NCBI GenBank assembly: GCA_035547155.1
Contig: DASZVJ010000022.1
Coordinates: forward strand, 1-6,203
Reading direction: 5' to 3'
Source of the DNA: CAZNMF01 sp035547155
GTDB taxonomy: Bacteria > Acidobacteriota > Vicinamibacteria > Vicinamibacterales > SCN-69-37
Length of the DNA: 6,203 bases
Part shown: piece by piece, positions 1 through 5,295 of the stretch
Layout of the letters: each line of letters begins with the position of its first letter
Numbering within the stretch: the stretch's first letter is position 1
Notes under the pieces: model-generated
The model's input: the letters and a program-made list of their open reading frames with translations, nothing else
What the model was told of the DNA's origin: nothing
The model's database searches: none
Translations under genes and position numbers: made by a program

Positions 1-1012
1 CGCGCTCCGTCCGCAGCGACAGCTGGCGGACGTCGCGATCGCGCAGCACGACCGACGTCGCCCACTGCCGCAGCCGCGTGTCCGCGCGCGAAGTCAGCTG
101 CTGCCGTCGCGCGATGGCGCGATCGACGACCGCACGCAGCCGGTGCTCGGCCTGATCGATGCGTGCGCAGAAGTGGTCGAAGCGATCGACGACGATCTCC
201 GCGGCGTTCGACGGCGTCGCTGCGCGGACGTCCGCGACGAAGTCCGCGATCGTGAAGTCGACCTCGTGTCCGACCGCTGAAATCACCGGCACCGGCGACG
301 CCGCAATCGCGCGCGCGAGCCGCTCGTCGTTGAAGGCCCAGAGATCTTCGGCCGATCCGCCGCCGCGACCGATGATGACGACGTCCACGTCCGGCGCTGC
401 GGCGACCGCGTTGAGCGCGCGCACCAGGTCCTCGGCCGCACCTTCGCCCTGCACGCGCGCCGCGCGAATCAGCACGCGCGCATTCGCGTGGCGCGTCGTC
501 AGCACGCGCAGGATGTCGCGAATGGCTGCGCCGTCGAGCGAGGTGACGACGCCGATCCGCCGCGGCAGCACGGGCAGCGGCCGTTTGCGTGCGGCGTCGA
601 ACAGGCCGTCGGCGTGCAGACGCCGCTTCAATTGCTCGAACGCCGCCTGCAGTGCGCCGAGCCCGTTCGGCTCGAGCGTGTCGCAGATGATTTGATATTC
701 GCCCTTGGCGTCGTACACGCTGAGCCGCCCGCGCGCGACGACGCGCATGCCGTCCTCGGGCGTGAAGCGCAGCGTGCGAACCGTCGTCCGGAAGACGACG
801 CCGCGCAGCTGCGCGCGATCGTCCTTCAGCGTGAAGTAGATGTGGCCGGAGCTCCAGCGCCGGCAGTTCGAGATCTCGCCTTCGACGAGCACGGACGCGA
901 ATGCGGTCTCGATCAGCTCGCGGATGCCGCTCGTCAGCTCGCTGACCGAGAGCGGACGCGTCTCGATCGGCGCGGGCTCGTCGTCGAAGGGCAGCTCGAG
1001 CCAGTCGGCCAT
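1..1012 (-). CDS. xseA: Exodeoxyribonuclease VII large subunit XseA (3' end cut by window edge)
   Basis: Catalytic subunit of exonuclease VII, which with several copies of small XseB degrades single-stranded DNA from both ends in the cytoplasm, in repair and recombination. The visible 337 codons begin MADWLELPFDDEP. An N-terminal OB-fold region (about residues 18-115) contains VEGEISNCRRWSSGHIYFTL. The nuclease core carries RRIGVVTSLDGAAIRDIL (about 151-168), the family hallmark GRGGGSAEDLWAFNDE (about 215-230), and SAVGHEVDFTIADFVADVRAATPSNAAE (split here only by length; about 245-272). All are typical XseA blocks. The C-terminal coiled-coil arm that binds XseB is mostly beyond position 1; the family is usually 400-450 residues, so about 70-110 residues are missing only because of the window edge. 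The ATG at 1012-1010 lies 4 nt after the stop of the upstream gene, indicating co-transcription and probable translational coupling. xseB may lie next to the left, unseen. Confidence 0.96.
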   Translation of the reverse strand, partial: MADWLELPFDDEPAPIETRPLSVSELTSGIRELIETAFASVLVEGEISNCRRWSSGHIYFTLKDDRAQLRGVVFRTTVRTLRFTPEDGMRVVARGRLSVYDAKGEYQIICDTLEPNGLGALQAAFEQLKRRLHADGLFDAARKRPLPVLPRRIGVVTSLDGAAIRDILRVLTTRHANARVLIRAARVQGEGAAEDLVRALNAVAAAPDVDVVIIGRGGGSAEDLWAFNDERLARAIAASPVPVISAVGHEVDFTIADFVADVRAATPSNAAEIVVDRFDHFCARIDQAEHRLRAVVDRAIARRQQLTSRADTRLRQWATSVVLRDRDVRQLSLRTER

Positions 1013-1016
1013 CGGG

Positions 1017-1841
1017 CTAGCGCGCGGCGACGGGCTGCGCGACGAGCGCCTCGATGTCCTGCGCCGAGAGGCTGAGGCGATCGATGCTGATTGCGCGGCC
1101 GGTCGTCTCGTCGGCGGCGACCAGTACCGCGTTGAGGCGCGGATTTTCCGTCGAAGTCTCGAAGCGCTGCGGCAGCCCCGTCAGGAAGCGCGCAAGGATC
1201 GCGCGGCGATCCACGCCGATGACGGAGTCGTGCGGGCCGGTCATCCCGACGTCGGTGATGTACGCCGTGCCATTCGGCAGGATGCGCTCGTCGGCCGTCT
1301 GTACGTGCGTGTGCGTGCCGACGACGACCGTCGCGCGGCCGTCGAGATGCCAGCCCATGGCGACTTTTTCGGACGTCGCTTCCGCGTGAAAGTCGACGAA
1401 CGTCAGGCGTGCATCGCCGCGCACGGCCGCGAGCTCGTCGAGCACGACCTTGAACGGATCGTCGATCGCCGTCATGAACACGCGGCCCATGACATTGATG
1501 ACGGCCACGCGCACGCCGTTGGCGGCCTCGACGACGGCGCGTCCATGGCCGGGCGCGCCGGCGGGGAAGTTGGCCGGCCGCAGCAGCCGCGGATGATCCG
1601 CGATGTAGCCGATGATCTCCTTCTTGTCCCACGAGTGATTGCCGCCCGTGATGACGTGCGCGCCGTAGGCGAACAGATCGTCGGCCAGATCGGGCGTAAT
1701 GCCGAAGCCAGCCGCGGCATTTTCCCCGTTGATGATCACGAGATCGACGTGATGATGCGCGACGAGCGCCGCCAGCCCGCGGCGCACGAGCTCGCGGCCC
1801 GGCTTGCCGACGATGTCACCGATGAAGAGGAGGCGCGTCAT
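1017..1841 (-). CDS. ymdB: YmdB-family (TIGR00282) metallophosphoesterase
   Basis: A 274-residue calcineurin-like dimetal phosphoesterase of the YmdB/DR1281 family. Bacillus subtilis YmdB hydrolyses 2',3'-cyclic nucleotides and influences biofilm and sporulation decisions; the role in this organism is not known. The metal-ligand pattern appears complete: D9 in FIGDIVGKPGR, E40-N41 in INGENAAAGFGI, N68-H69 in GGNHSWDKKEI, H152 in DFHAEATSEK, and H177/H179 in GTHTHVQTADE, followed by ITDVGMTGPHDSVIG, a family-specific block. Length is close to the usual 260-270. No signal peptide or membrane segment is visible, so it is probably cytoplasmic. The ATG overlaps the TGA of the preceding Hsp20-like gene as ATGA, and xseA follows 4 nt downstream, so it is the middle gene of a three-gene operon. 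Linkage to xseA rather than to rny, as in Firmicutes, is notable. Family assignment is firm; the exact substrate is inferred from B. subtilis. Confidence 0.93.
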   Translation of the reverse strand: MTRLLFIGDIVGKPGRELVRRGLAALVAHHHVDLVIINGENAAAGFGITPDLADDLFAYGAHVITGGNHSWDKKEIIGYIADHPRLLRPANFPAGAPGHGRAVVEAANGVRVAVINVMGRVFMTAIDDPFKVVLDELAAVRGDARLTFVDFHAEATSEKVAMGWHLDGRATVVVGTHTHVQTADERILPNGTAYITDVGMTGPHDSVIGVDRRAILARFLTGLPQRFETSTENPRLNAVLVAADETTGRAISIDRLSLSAQDIEALVAQPVAAR

Positions 1842-2281
1842 GCCTCGCGTTCCACCGGGATCTGCATCACGCGGCCACGGCGATCTTCGAGGCGCGGCAG
1901 GATGATGCGCAGCTGGCCGGCGCGCACGAGCGCGCGCGCCCGTGCGGCGTCGAAGGCGCCGTCGAGGCGCACCGCACGCGCGAAGCGGCCATAGCTGCGC
2001 TCGGCGAGATGAAAGCGGGCGCTCGGATCGGCCGGCGTTGCGAGCTTCGCGCCGACGACCAGGAGCGTGCTGCGGCGCACGGCGACGCGCAGGGAATCGG
2101 CGGGCACGCCGGGGACGTCGATGATGACCTCCAGCGCCGTGGCGGTCTCGAGCACGTCGAGCGGCGGCCGGCAGTCGGCCGTCACGGCCGCGGCGCCGGG
2201 GACTTCGCGATCGATTTCGGTCAGCAGGCGACGGGCGTCCTCAGCCAGGTCGGCTGCGCCTTGATAGAAGGACTCCGTCAT
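1838..2281 (-). CDS. Divergent Hsp20/alpha-crystallin-family small heat shock protein
   Basis: A 147-residue protein with an alpha-crystallin domain at about residues 38-135. Visible landmarks are PPLDVLETATALEVIIDVPG (strand 2-3 region), ERSYGRFARAVRL, and the signature AGQLRIILPR at about 121-130, matching the family A-x-x-x-n-G-x-L-x-[IV]-x-[LF]-P motif. A C-terminal I-P-V at 141-143 resembles the oligomerisation I-x-I/V motif. It aligns by eye with the divergent neighbour at 2457-2891 but is clearly diverged (D-G-V-L becomes A-G-Q-L; an Arg- and Ala-rich insert replaces part of the charged loop). Expected role: ATP-independent holdase binding unfolded proteins. The ATG at 2281 is chosen because a -10-like TATGAT ends 7 nt upstream; in-frame ATGs at 2290 and 2293 would overlap or directly abut that element. 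The open frame continues upstream to about 2728, but that part is antisense to the other Hsp20 gene and is not credible. First gene of the operon with ymdB and xseA. Confidence 0.85.
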   Translation of the reverse strand: MTESFYQGAADLAEDARRLLTEIDREVPGAAAVTADCRPPLDVLETATALEVIIDVPGVPADSLRVAVRRSTLLVVGAKLATPADPSARFHLAERSYGRFARAVRLDGAFDAARARALVRAGQLRIILPRLEDRRGRVMQIPVEREA

Positions 2282-2288
2282 GCGCCCC

Positions 2289-2297
2289 ATCATAGCA
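2289..2297 (-). promoter_or_regulatory. Putative extended -10 promoter of the hsp20-like/ymdB/xseA operon
   Basis: On the minus strand the sequence reads TGC-TATGAT, an extended -10 (TGn) plus a hexamer matching TATAAT at 5 of 6 positions. The hexamer ends 7 nt before the ATG at 2281, which would place the transcription start at or within a base or two of the start codon, a leaderless mRNA. No TTGACA-like -35 is seen at normal spacing, which is tolerable for extended -10 promoters. Position and match are seen; function is inferred. Confidence 0.45.
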
Positions 2298-2332
2298 GTG
2301 CAAAAACGTGGCGAAGGAGAGTAACGGGCCGC

Positions 2333-2363
2333 AATATATGAGTGTATATTACTAATAAAATAT
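2333..2363. promoter_or_regulatory. AT-rich island with inverted repeats in the divergent hsp20 control region
   Basis: In strongly GC-rich surroundings, 2333-2363 is almost entirely A/T. AATATA (2333-2338) and TATATT (2345-2350) form a 6-bp inverted repeat around a 6-nt spacer, and AATAT at 2359-2363 can pair with ATATT at 2346-2350 as an alternative. The island ends just upstream of the TTGACA -35 of the plus-strand hsp20, so it could be an UP element or an operator for a heat-shock repressor. It does not match CIRCE. Function is inferred. Confidence 0.4.
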
Positions 2364-2366
2364 GCT

Positions 2367-2395
2367 TTGACAATAGGCAGTAGAGCGCCTAGACT
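2367..2395 (+). promoter_or_regulatory. Sigma70-like promoter of hsp20
   Basis: A perfect TTGACA -35 at 2367-2372 is followed after exactly 17 nt by TAGACT at 2390-2395 (4 of 6 to TATAAT). The predicted start is near 2402, giving a 5' leader of about 55 nt before the ATG at 2457. An AT-rich tract lies directly upstream. The site does not look like an E. coli sigma32 promoter (no CCCCAT-type -10). Confidence 0.68.
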
Positions 2396-2442
2396 CGATC
2401 CAGTTACGCGCGCAACAAGAGTTGTCGCGGACATCGCACTGT

Positions 2443-2448
2443 GGAGGG
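2443..2448 (+). promoter_or_regulatory. Strong Shine-Dalgarno site of hsp20
   Basis: GGAGGG with 8 nt to the ATG at 2457. It is the clearest ribosome binding site in the window and fixes the hsp20 start. It contrasts with the other promoter-proximal genes here, which lack a good site. Confidence 0.85.
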
Positions 2449-2456
2449 ATTGAGCC

Positions 2457-2891
2457 ATGACATTGACCCGTTGGAGCCCTGTGACTGGTTTGGCCGCGCT
2501 GGAGATCGATCGTCTGAACCGCATGTTCGACGCGGCGTTCAGCGGTGAGCCGCTCTCGTCCGGCACCTGGGTGCCCCCGGTCGACATCGTCGAAACGCCG
2601 GAGCACGACATCCTCGTGAAAGCCGAGCTGCCCGAGATGAAGCGGGAGGACATCAAGGTCTCGTTCGAGAACAACGTCCTCACCATCGAAGGAGAGCGGA
2701 AGTTCGAAACGCGCGAGGACAAGGACAAGTACCATCGCGTCGAGCGCGGCTACGGCGCGTTCCGCCGTACCTTTACGATGCCGGCGTCAGTCGACGCGGC
2801 AGGCGTCTCGGCGGACTATCGCGACGGCGTCCTGACCGTGAAGCTCCCGCGCCGCGAAGAGACACGGCCGAGGCAGATTCAGATCGGATAG
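2457..2891 (+). CDS. Hsp20 small heat shock protein, canonical
   Basis: A 144-residue class of bacterial Hsp20 (IbpA/HspA-like), an ATP-independent holdase chaperone that forms oligomers in the cytoplasm and keeps unfolding proteins soluble for DnaK/ClpB. A short N-terminal arm (1-38, MTLTRWSPVTGLAALEIDRL and following) precedes the alpha-crystallin domain at about 39-135. That domain contains VPPVDIVETPEHDILVKAEL, then LPEMKREDIKVSFENNVLTI, GERK, ERGYGAFRRTFTMP, and the signature YRDGVLTVKLPR (121-132). The C-terminal I-x-I motif is IQI at 141-143, which docks into the neighbouring subunit. The start is fixed by the GGAGGG site, and a TTGACA/TAGACT promoter lies about 85 nt upstream of the ATG. 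A terminator follows at 2954, so it is monocistronic. It is transcribed divergently from a second, diverged Hsp20 gene. Confidence 0.97.
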   Translation: MTLTRWSPVTGLAALEIDRLNRMFDAAFSGEPLSSGTWVPPVDIVETPEHDILVKAELPEMKREDIKVSFENNVLTIEGERKFETREDKDKYHRVERGYGAFRRTFTMPASVDAAGVSADYRDGVLTVKLPRREETRPRQIQIG

Positions 2892-2900
2892 TCGGTCGGC

Positions 2901-2941
2901 TTAACGTGTCCGCCGTAGCCTTGGCGAAGGCGGACGGTTTA
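2901..2941. repeat. REP-like palindromic intergenic element
   Basis: GTCCGCC (2908-2914) and GGCGGAC (2929-2935) form a perfect 7-bp inverted repeat around a 14-nt middle. An alternative inner stem pairs GCCTT (2918-2922) with AAGGC (2927-2931). The flanks TTAACG and CGGTTTA extend the palindrome imperfectly. It sits between a stop codon and a terminator, the usual place for REP or BIME-like elements. Only one copy is in this window, so its repeated nature is from my recollection of similar GTCCGCC-type palindromes in GC-rich genomes, not shown here. Confidence 0.5.
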
Positions 2942-2953
2942 CGGCATCGCATG

Positions 2954-2987
2954 ACCGAGCGCTCTCTTCGAGGGCGCTCGGTTTTTT
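2954..2987 (+). terminator. Intrinsic terminator after hsp20
   Basis: CCGAGCGCTCTC (2955-2966) pairs with GAGGGCGCTCGG (2970-2981) in a 12-bp stem with one G-U pair and a TTC loop. It is followed at once by six T (2982-2987). The layout terminates plus-strand transcription only; there is no A-tract on the left for the opposite direction. It separates hsp20 from the next plus-strand gene. Confidence 0.93.
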
Positions 2988-3000
2988 GTCAGCGAGCACT

Positions 3001-3021
3001 TTTCGACGTTCAAAGTTCGAA
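3001..3021. repeat. Short degenerate heptad repeat upstream of the GyrI-like gene
   Basis: Three consecutive 7-mers TTTCGAC, GTTCAAA and GTTCGAA resemble each other; the last includes the palindrome TTCGAA (3016-3021). They lie 17-37 nt upstream of a putative -10 element, where a regulator could bind, but the array is short and may be chance. Confidence 0.28.
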
Positions 3022-3035
3022 GATCGAGGTTTGCA

Positions 3036-3043
3036 GCTAAAGT
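3036..3043 (+). promoter_or_regulatory. Putative -10 element of the GyrI-like gene
   Basis: GCTAAAGT contains TAAAGT (3038-3043), matching TATAAT at 4 of 6 and ending 7 nt before the ATG at 3051. The predicted transcript would begin at about 3050 and be leaderless. A weak TTCGAA (3016-3021) lies 16 nt upstream as a poor -35. It shares the GCTAnnnT form with the elements at 2289 and 5275. Confidence 0.36.
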
Positions 3044-3050
3044 GACGTCC

Positions 3051-3515
3051 ATGCACGTCACCATCAAAGACATGCTGGCATATCGGCTCGCGGCCATCCG
3101 TCACATCGGACCGTACATGCAGATCGGCGACGCGTTCGCGCGGCTTGGTGCGATCGCCGGGCCGGCGGGGCTGTTCGGGCCTGGTGCGATCATGCTGGGG
3201 ATCTACTACGACGACCCGGACACGACGCCCGCGGCTGAGCTGCGCGCGGATGCCGGATTGACGATCGCCGAAGGCATCACGATTCCGAGTGGCTTGACGG
3301 AGGCACATCTTCCCGCCGGTCCGTACGCGATGACGACGCATATTGGATCGTACGAAGGCCTCAGCGTCGTCTGGGCGCAGCTCAAGCACGAATGGCTCCC
3401 CGCCAGCGGGCGAACGATGCCGGGTGGCGCGAGCTACGAGATCTACCGCAACACGCCGATGGATGTGCCGAAGGAACAGCTCGTGACGGAGCTGTACATG
3501 CCGCTAGCGAGATGA
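3051..3515 (+). CDS. Stand-alone GyrI-like / AraC effector-binding-domain protein
   Basis: A 154-residue protein of the GyrI-like small-molecule-binding superfamily (SbmC/GyrI, Rob and BmrR C-terminal type). These proteins bind cationic or hydrophobic compounds, and some stand-alone members hydrolyse or sequester them. The fold is two SHS2 halves, and both show here as an internal repeat: RHIGPYMQIGDAFARL at about 17-32 and THIGSYEGLSVVWAQL at about 96-111. Further family marks are GIYYDDPDTTP (50-60), the central-cleft acid E130 in SYEIYRNTP, and the ending LVTELYMPL. There is no DNA-binding helix-turn-helix, so it is not itself an AraC- or MerR-type regulator. No signal or membrane segment is seen. 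The ATG at 3051 is preferred to the in-frame GTG at 3042 because the GTG overlaps the presumed -10; a weak GAGG (3026-3029) would instead favour the GTG. The last 12 bp overlap the convergent gatA. The ligand is unknown. Confidence 0.83.
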   Translation: MHVTIKDMLAYRLAAIRHIGPYMQIGDAFARLGAIAGPAGLFGPGAIMLGIYYDDPDTTPAAELRADAGLTIAEGITIPSGLTEAHLPAGPYAMTTHIGSYEGLSVVWAQLKHEWLPASGRTMPGGASYEIYRNTPMDVPKEQLVTELYMPLAR

Positions 3516-4964
3516 TGCGTGCGGCGCGGTGCCGAAGGCGCCGCGTGCGTGCTCGTACGCGTCCGCGATTCGCAGCAGCGTGCGTTCGTCCCACGCACGC
3601 CCCGTGAGCTGAAGGCCGATCGGCAACCGATCCCGAGTGAGGCCGCACGGGACGCTCAACGCGGGCAGCCCCGCGAGCGGCGCGCTCACCGTGAAGATGT
3701 CCTCGAGATACATCTGCATCGGATCGCTCGTCTTCTCGCCCAGCTTGAACGCTGCGGTCGGCGTGGTCGGCAGCGCGATCGCGTCGGCGCTCGTGAAGGC
3801 CCCTTCGAAGTCGCGGCGGATGAGCGTGCGGACCTGCTGCGCCTTCAAGTAGTACGCGTCGTAATAGCCCGCGCTCAGGACGTACGTGCCGAGCATGATG
3901 CGGCGCTTCACTTCGGCGCCGAAACCGGCATTGCGCGTGCGATCGTACATCTCGCCCAGTGTCGCGGCATCCTTCACGCGCATGCCGTAACGCACGCCGT
4001 CATAGCGTGCCAGGTTCGAGCTCGCCTCGGCCGTGGCGACGAGGTAATAGGTCGGGATTGCCGCGGCCGTGTGCGGCAGCGCGACGTCGACGATCGTCGC
4101 GCCCAGTCCTTCGAGCGCACGCACACTCTCGTTGAACGCGGCGAGCACGTCCGCGTCGACGCCTGACTCGAGCAGCGCGCGTGGAACCCCGATGCGCAGA
4201 CCGCGGACATCGCCCGTGAGCGCCGACGTGAACGACGGCACTGGAGTCGAGGCCGCCGTCGAGTCGTGTGGATCGGCGCCGCTGATCGTTTCGAGGCAAA
4301 GCGCGACGTCCGCGGCCGATCGCGCGAGCGGACCGATCTGATCGAGTGAAGACGCGAACGCGATCAGCCCGTAGCGTGACACGCGGCCGTACGTCGGTTT
4401 CAGACCGACAATCCCGCAGAACGCCGCAGGCTGACGAATCGATCCGCCGGTATCCGATCCGAGCGCGAGCGGCGTCATCTGCGCGGCGACGGCGACCGCG
4501 GATCCGCCGCTCGATCCACCAGGCGCGCGATCGATCGCCCACGGGTTCTTCGCCGGTCCGAACGCACAGTTCTCGGTGGACGACCCCATCGAGAACTCGT
4601 CGCATACGGTCTTGCCGACGATCACCGCGCCGGCGGCTTCGAGCTTCTCGGCGACGGTCGCGTCGTACGGCGGACGGTAGTGCTCGAGGACTTTCGATCC
4701 GGACGTCGTGATCGTGCCGCGCACGACCATGTTGTCCTTGAGCGCGATCGGGACGCCATGCAGCGGGCCGCGCGCGCCAGACTGCCGATCGAGCGCGCGG
4801 GCGCGCTCGATCGCGCGGTCTTCTTCGACGGTGTGAAAGGCGTGCAGCGTGTCGTTGGTCGACGCGATGCACGTGAGCGCATCGCGGCACGCCTCTTCAG
4901 CCGAGAGGCGGCCGGCGACAATCGCATCGCGCAGGGCGGTGGCAGTCAGAGCGTCAGCTCCCAC
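3504..4964 (-). CDS. gatA: Aspartyl/glutamyl-tRNA amidotransferase subunit A (GatA)
   Basis: The 486-residue glutaminase subunit of GatCAB. It releases ammonia from glutamine, which GatB uses to convert Glu-tRNA(Gln) and/or Asp-tRNA(Asn) to the amidated form. The amidase-signature Ser-cisSer-Lys triad is intact: K76 in PIALKDNMV, S151 in APGGSSGGSAVAVA and S175 in GSDTGGSIRQPAAFCG. These match the positions of K79, S154 and S178 of Staphylococcus aureus GatA with a constant 3-residue offset. Other GatA marks are FSMGSSTENCAFGPAKNPW, GLKPTYGRVSRYGLIAFASS, and YYDAYYLKAQQVRTLI in the C-terminal third, a region specific to GatA rather than generic amidases. Full length. The start is GTG at 4964, 3 nt after the gatC stop; AAGGTG at the gatC end can serve as ribosome binding site. 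Operon gatC-gatA; gatB is not adjacent. The 3' end overlaps the convergent GyrI-like gene. Confidence 0.98.
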   Translation of the reverse strand: MGADALTATALRDAIVAGRLSAEEACRDALTCIASTNDTLHAFHTVEEDRAIERARALDRQSGARGPLHGVPIALKDNMVVRGTITTSGSKVLEHYRPPYDATVAEKLEAAGAVIVGKTVCDEFSMGSSTENCAFGPAKNPWAIDRAPGGSSGGSAVAVAAQMTPLALGSDTGGSIRQPAAFCGIVGLKPTYGRVSRYGLIAFASSLDQIGPLARSAADVALCLETISGADPHDSTAASTPVPSFTSALTGDVRGLRIGVPRALLESGVDADVLAAFNESVRALEGLGATIVDVALPHTAAAIPTYYLVATAEASSNLARYDGVRYGMRVKDAATLGEMYDRTRNAGFGAEVKRRIMLGTYVLSAGYYDAYYLKAQQVRTLIRRDFEGAFTSADAIALPTTPTAAFKLGEKTSDPMQMYLEDIFTVSAPLAGLPALSVPCGLTRDRLPIGLQLTGRAWDERTLLRIADAYEHARGAFGTAPHASSR

Positions 4965-4967
4965 GCG

Positions 4968-5264
4968 TCAGAGCACCTTCGGCACTTTGAATAGACCGGC
5001 CCGGATCGACGCCTCTGGCGCCTGTTCCAGCACGACGTCGCGCGCGAGCGACGGCCGCGGCTCGTCTTCGCGCCACACCATCGTGCCCGCGAGCGGATGC
5101 GACGTGGGCGGCACGCCAGTCGTGTCGATCTGCTGCACCTGTTCGGCGTACGCCAGGATGTCGCGCAACTGACGCGAGAACACGTCCACTTCGTCGTCGG
5201 TCAGCTCGAGGCGGGCGAGCGCGGCAATTTTGCGGACGTCGAGATCGGGCGGCGTCGAGGCCAT
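4968..5264 (-). CDS. gatC: Aspartyl/glutamyl-tRNA amidotransferase subunit C (GatC)
   Basis: A 98-residue belt subunit that wraps around GatA and stabilises its contact with GatB; it has no catalytic residues of its own. The N-terminal helical hairpin is typical (VRKIAALARLELTDDEVDVF, then QLRDILAYAEQVQQIDT). It is followed by the extended arm TGVPPTSHPL, the conserved REDEPRPSLARDVVLEQAPE and the ending FKVPKVL, which matches the family consensus. Normal length. Two in-frame ATGs lie close together (5270 and 5264). I chose 5264 because MASTPPDLDV resembles usual GatC starts and because the TAGCAT -10-like element ends only 4 nt before the ATG at 5270, too close for a transcript to include it reliably. 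gatA follows after 3 nt, consistent with stoichiometric co-translation. The divergent membrane-protein gene starts 31 bp away. Confidence 0.95.
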   Translation of the reverse strand: MASTPPDLDVRKIAALARLELTDDEVDVFSRQLRDILAYAEQVQQIDTTGVPPTSHPLAGTMVWREDEPRPSLARDVVLEQAPEASIRAGLFKVPKVL

Positions 5265-5274
5265 GAACATCGGA

Positions 5275-5284
5275 ATGCTAGCAT
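5275..5284. promoter_or_regulatory. Palindromic extended -10, possible shared divergent promoter
   Basis: ATGCTAGCAT is a perfect 10-bp palindrome, so each strand reads TGC-TAGCAT, an extended -10 with a 4-of-6 hexamer. On the minus strand it would start RNA near 5268, about 4 nt before the gatC ATG at 5264; on the plus strand near 5291, about 5 nt before the ATG at 5296. Only 31 bp separate the two start codons, leaving little other room for two promoters. No -35 is visible on either side. The palindrome is seen; promoter function is inferred. Confidence 0.42.
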
Positions 5285-5295
5285 GGCGATCGGGA

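Noticed and set aside
840..1994. Long plus-strand open frame of 384 codons
   Set aside because: It is antisense to ymdB, xseA and the Hsp20-like gene, is Arg/Ala/Asp-rich without recognisable motifs, and is a by-product of high GC content.
2333..2460. CIRCE element or sigma32-type heat-shock promoter upstream of hsp20
   Set aside because: No TTAGCACTC/GAGTGCTAA pair and no CCCCAT-type -10 are present; the promoter fits sigma70 better.
2282..2728. N-terminal extension of the minus-strand Hsp20-like frame to 296 codons
   Set aside because: The extra part runs antisense through the canonical hsp20 and its promoter, and the alpha-crystallin protein is complete from 2281.
3519..4166. Plus-strand open frame of 215 codons
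   Set aside because: Antisense to gatA, whose catalytic triad and family blocks are intact; low-complexity Arg/Ala composition.
4000..4890. Second long minus-strand frame of 296 codons
   Set aside because: Shifted frame of gatA, extremely Arg-rich; no independent start signal.
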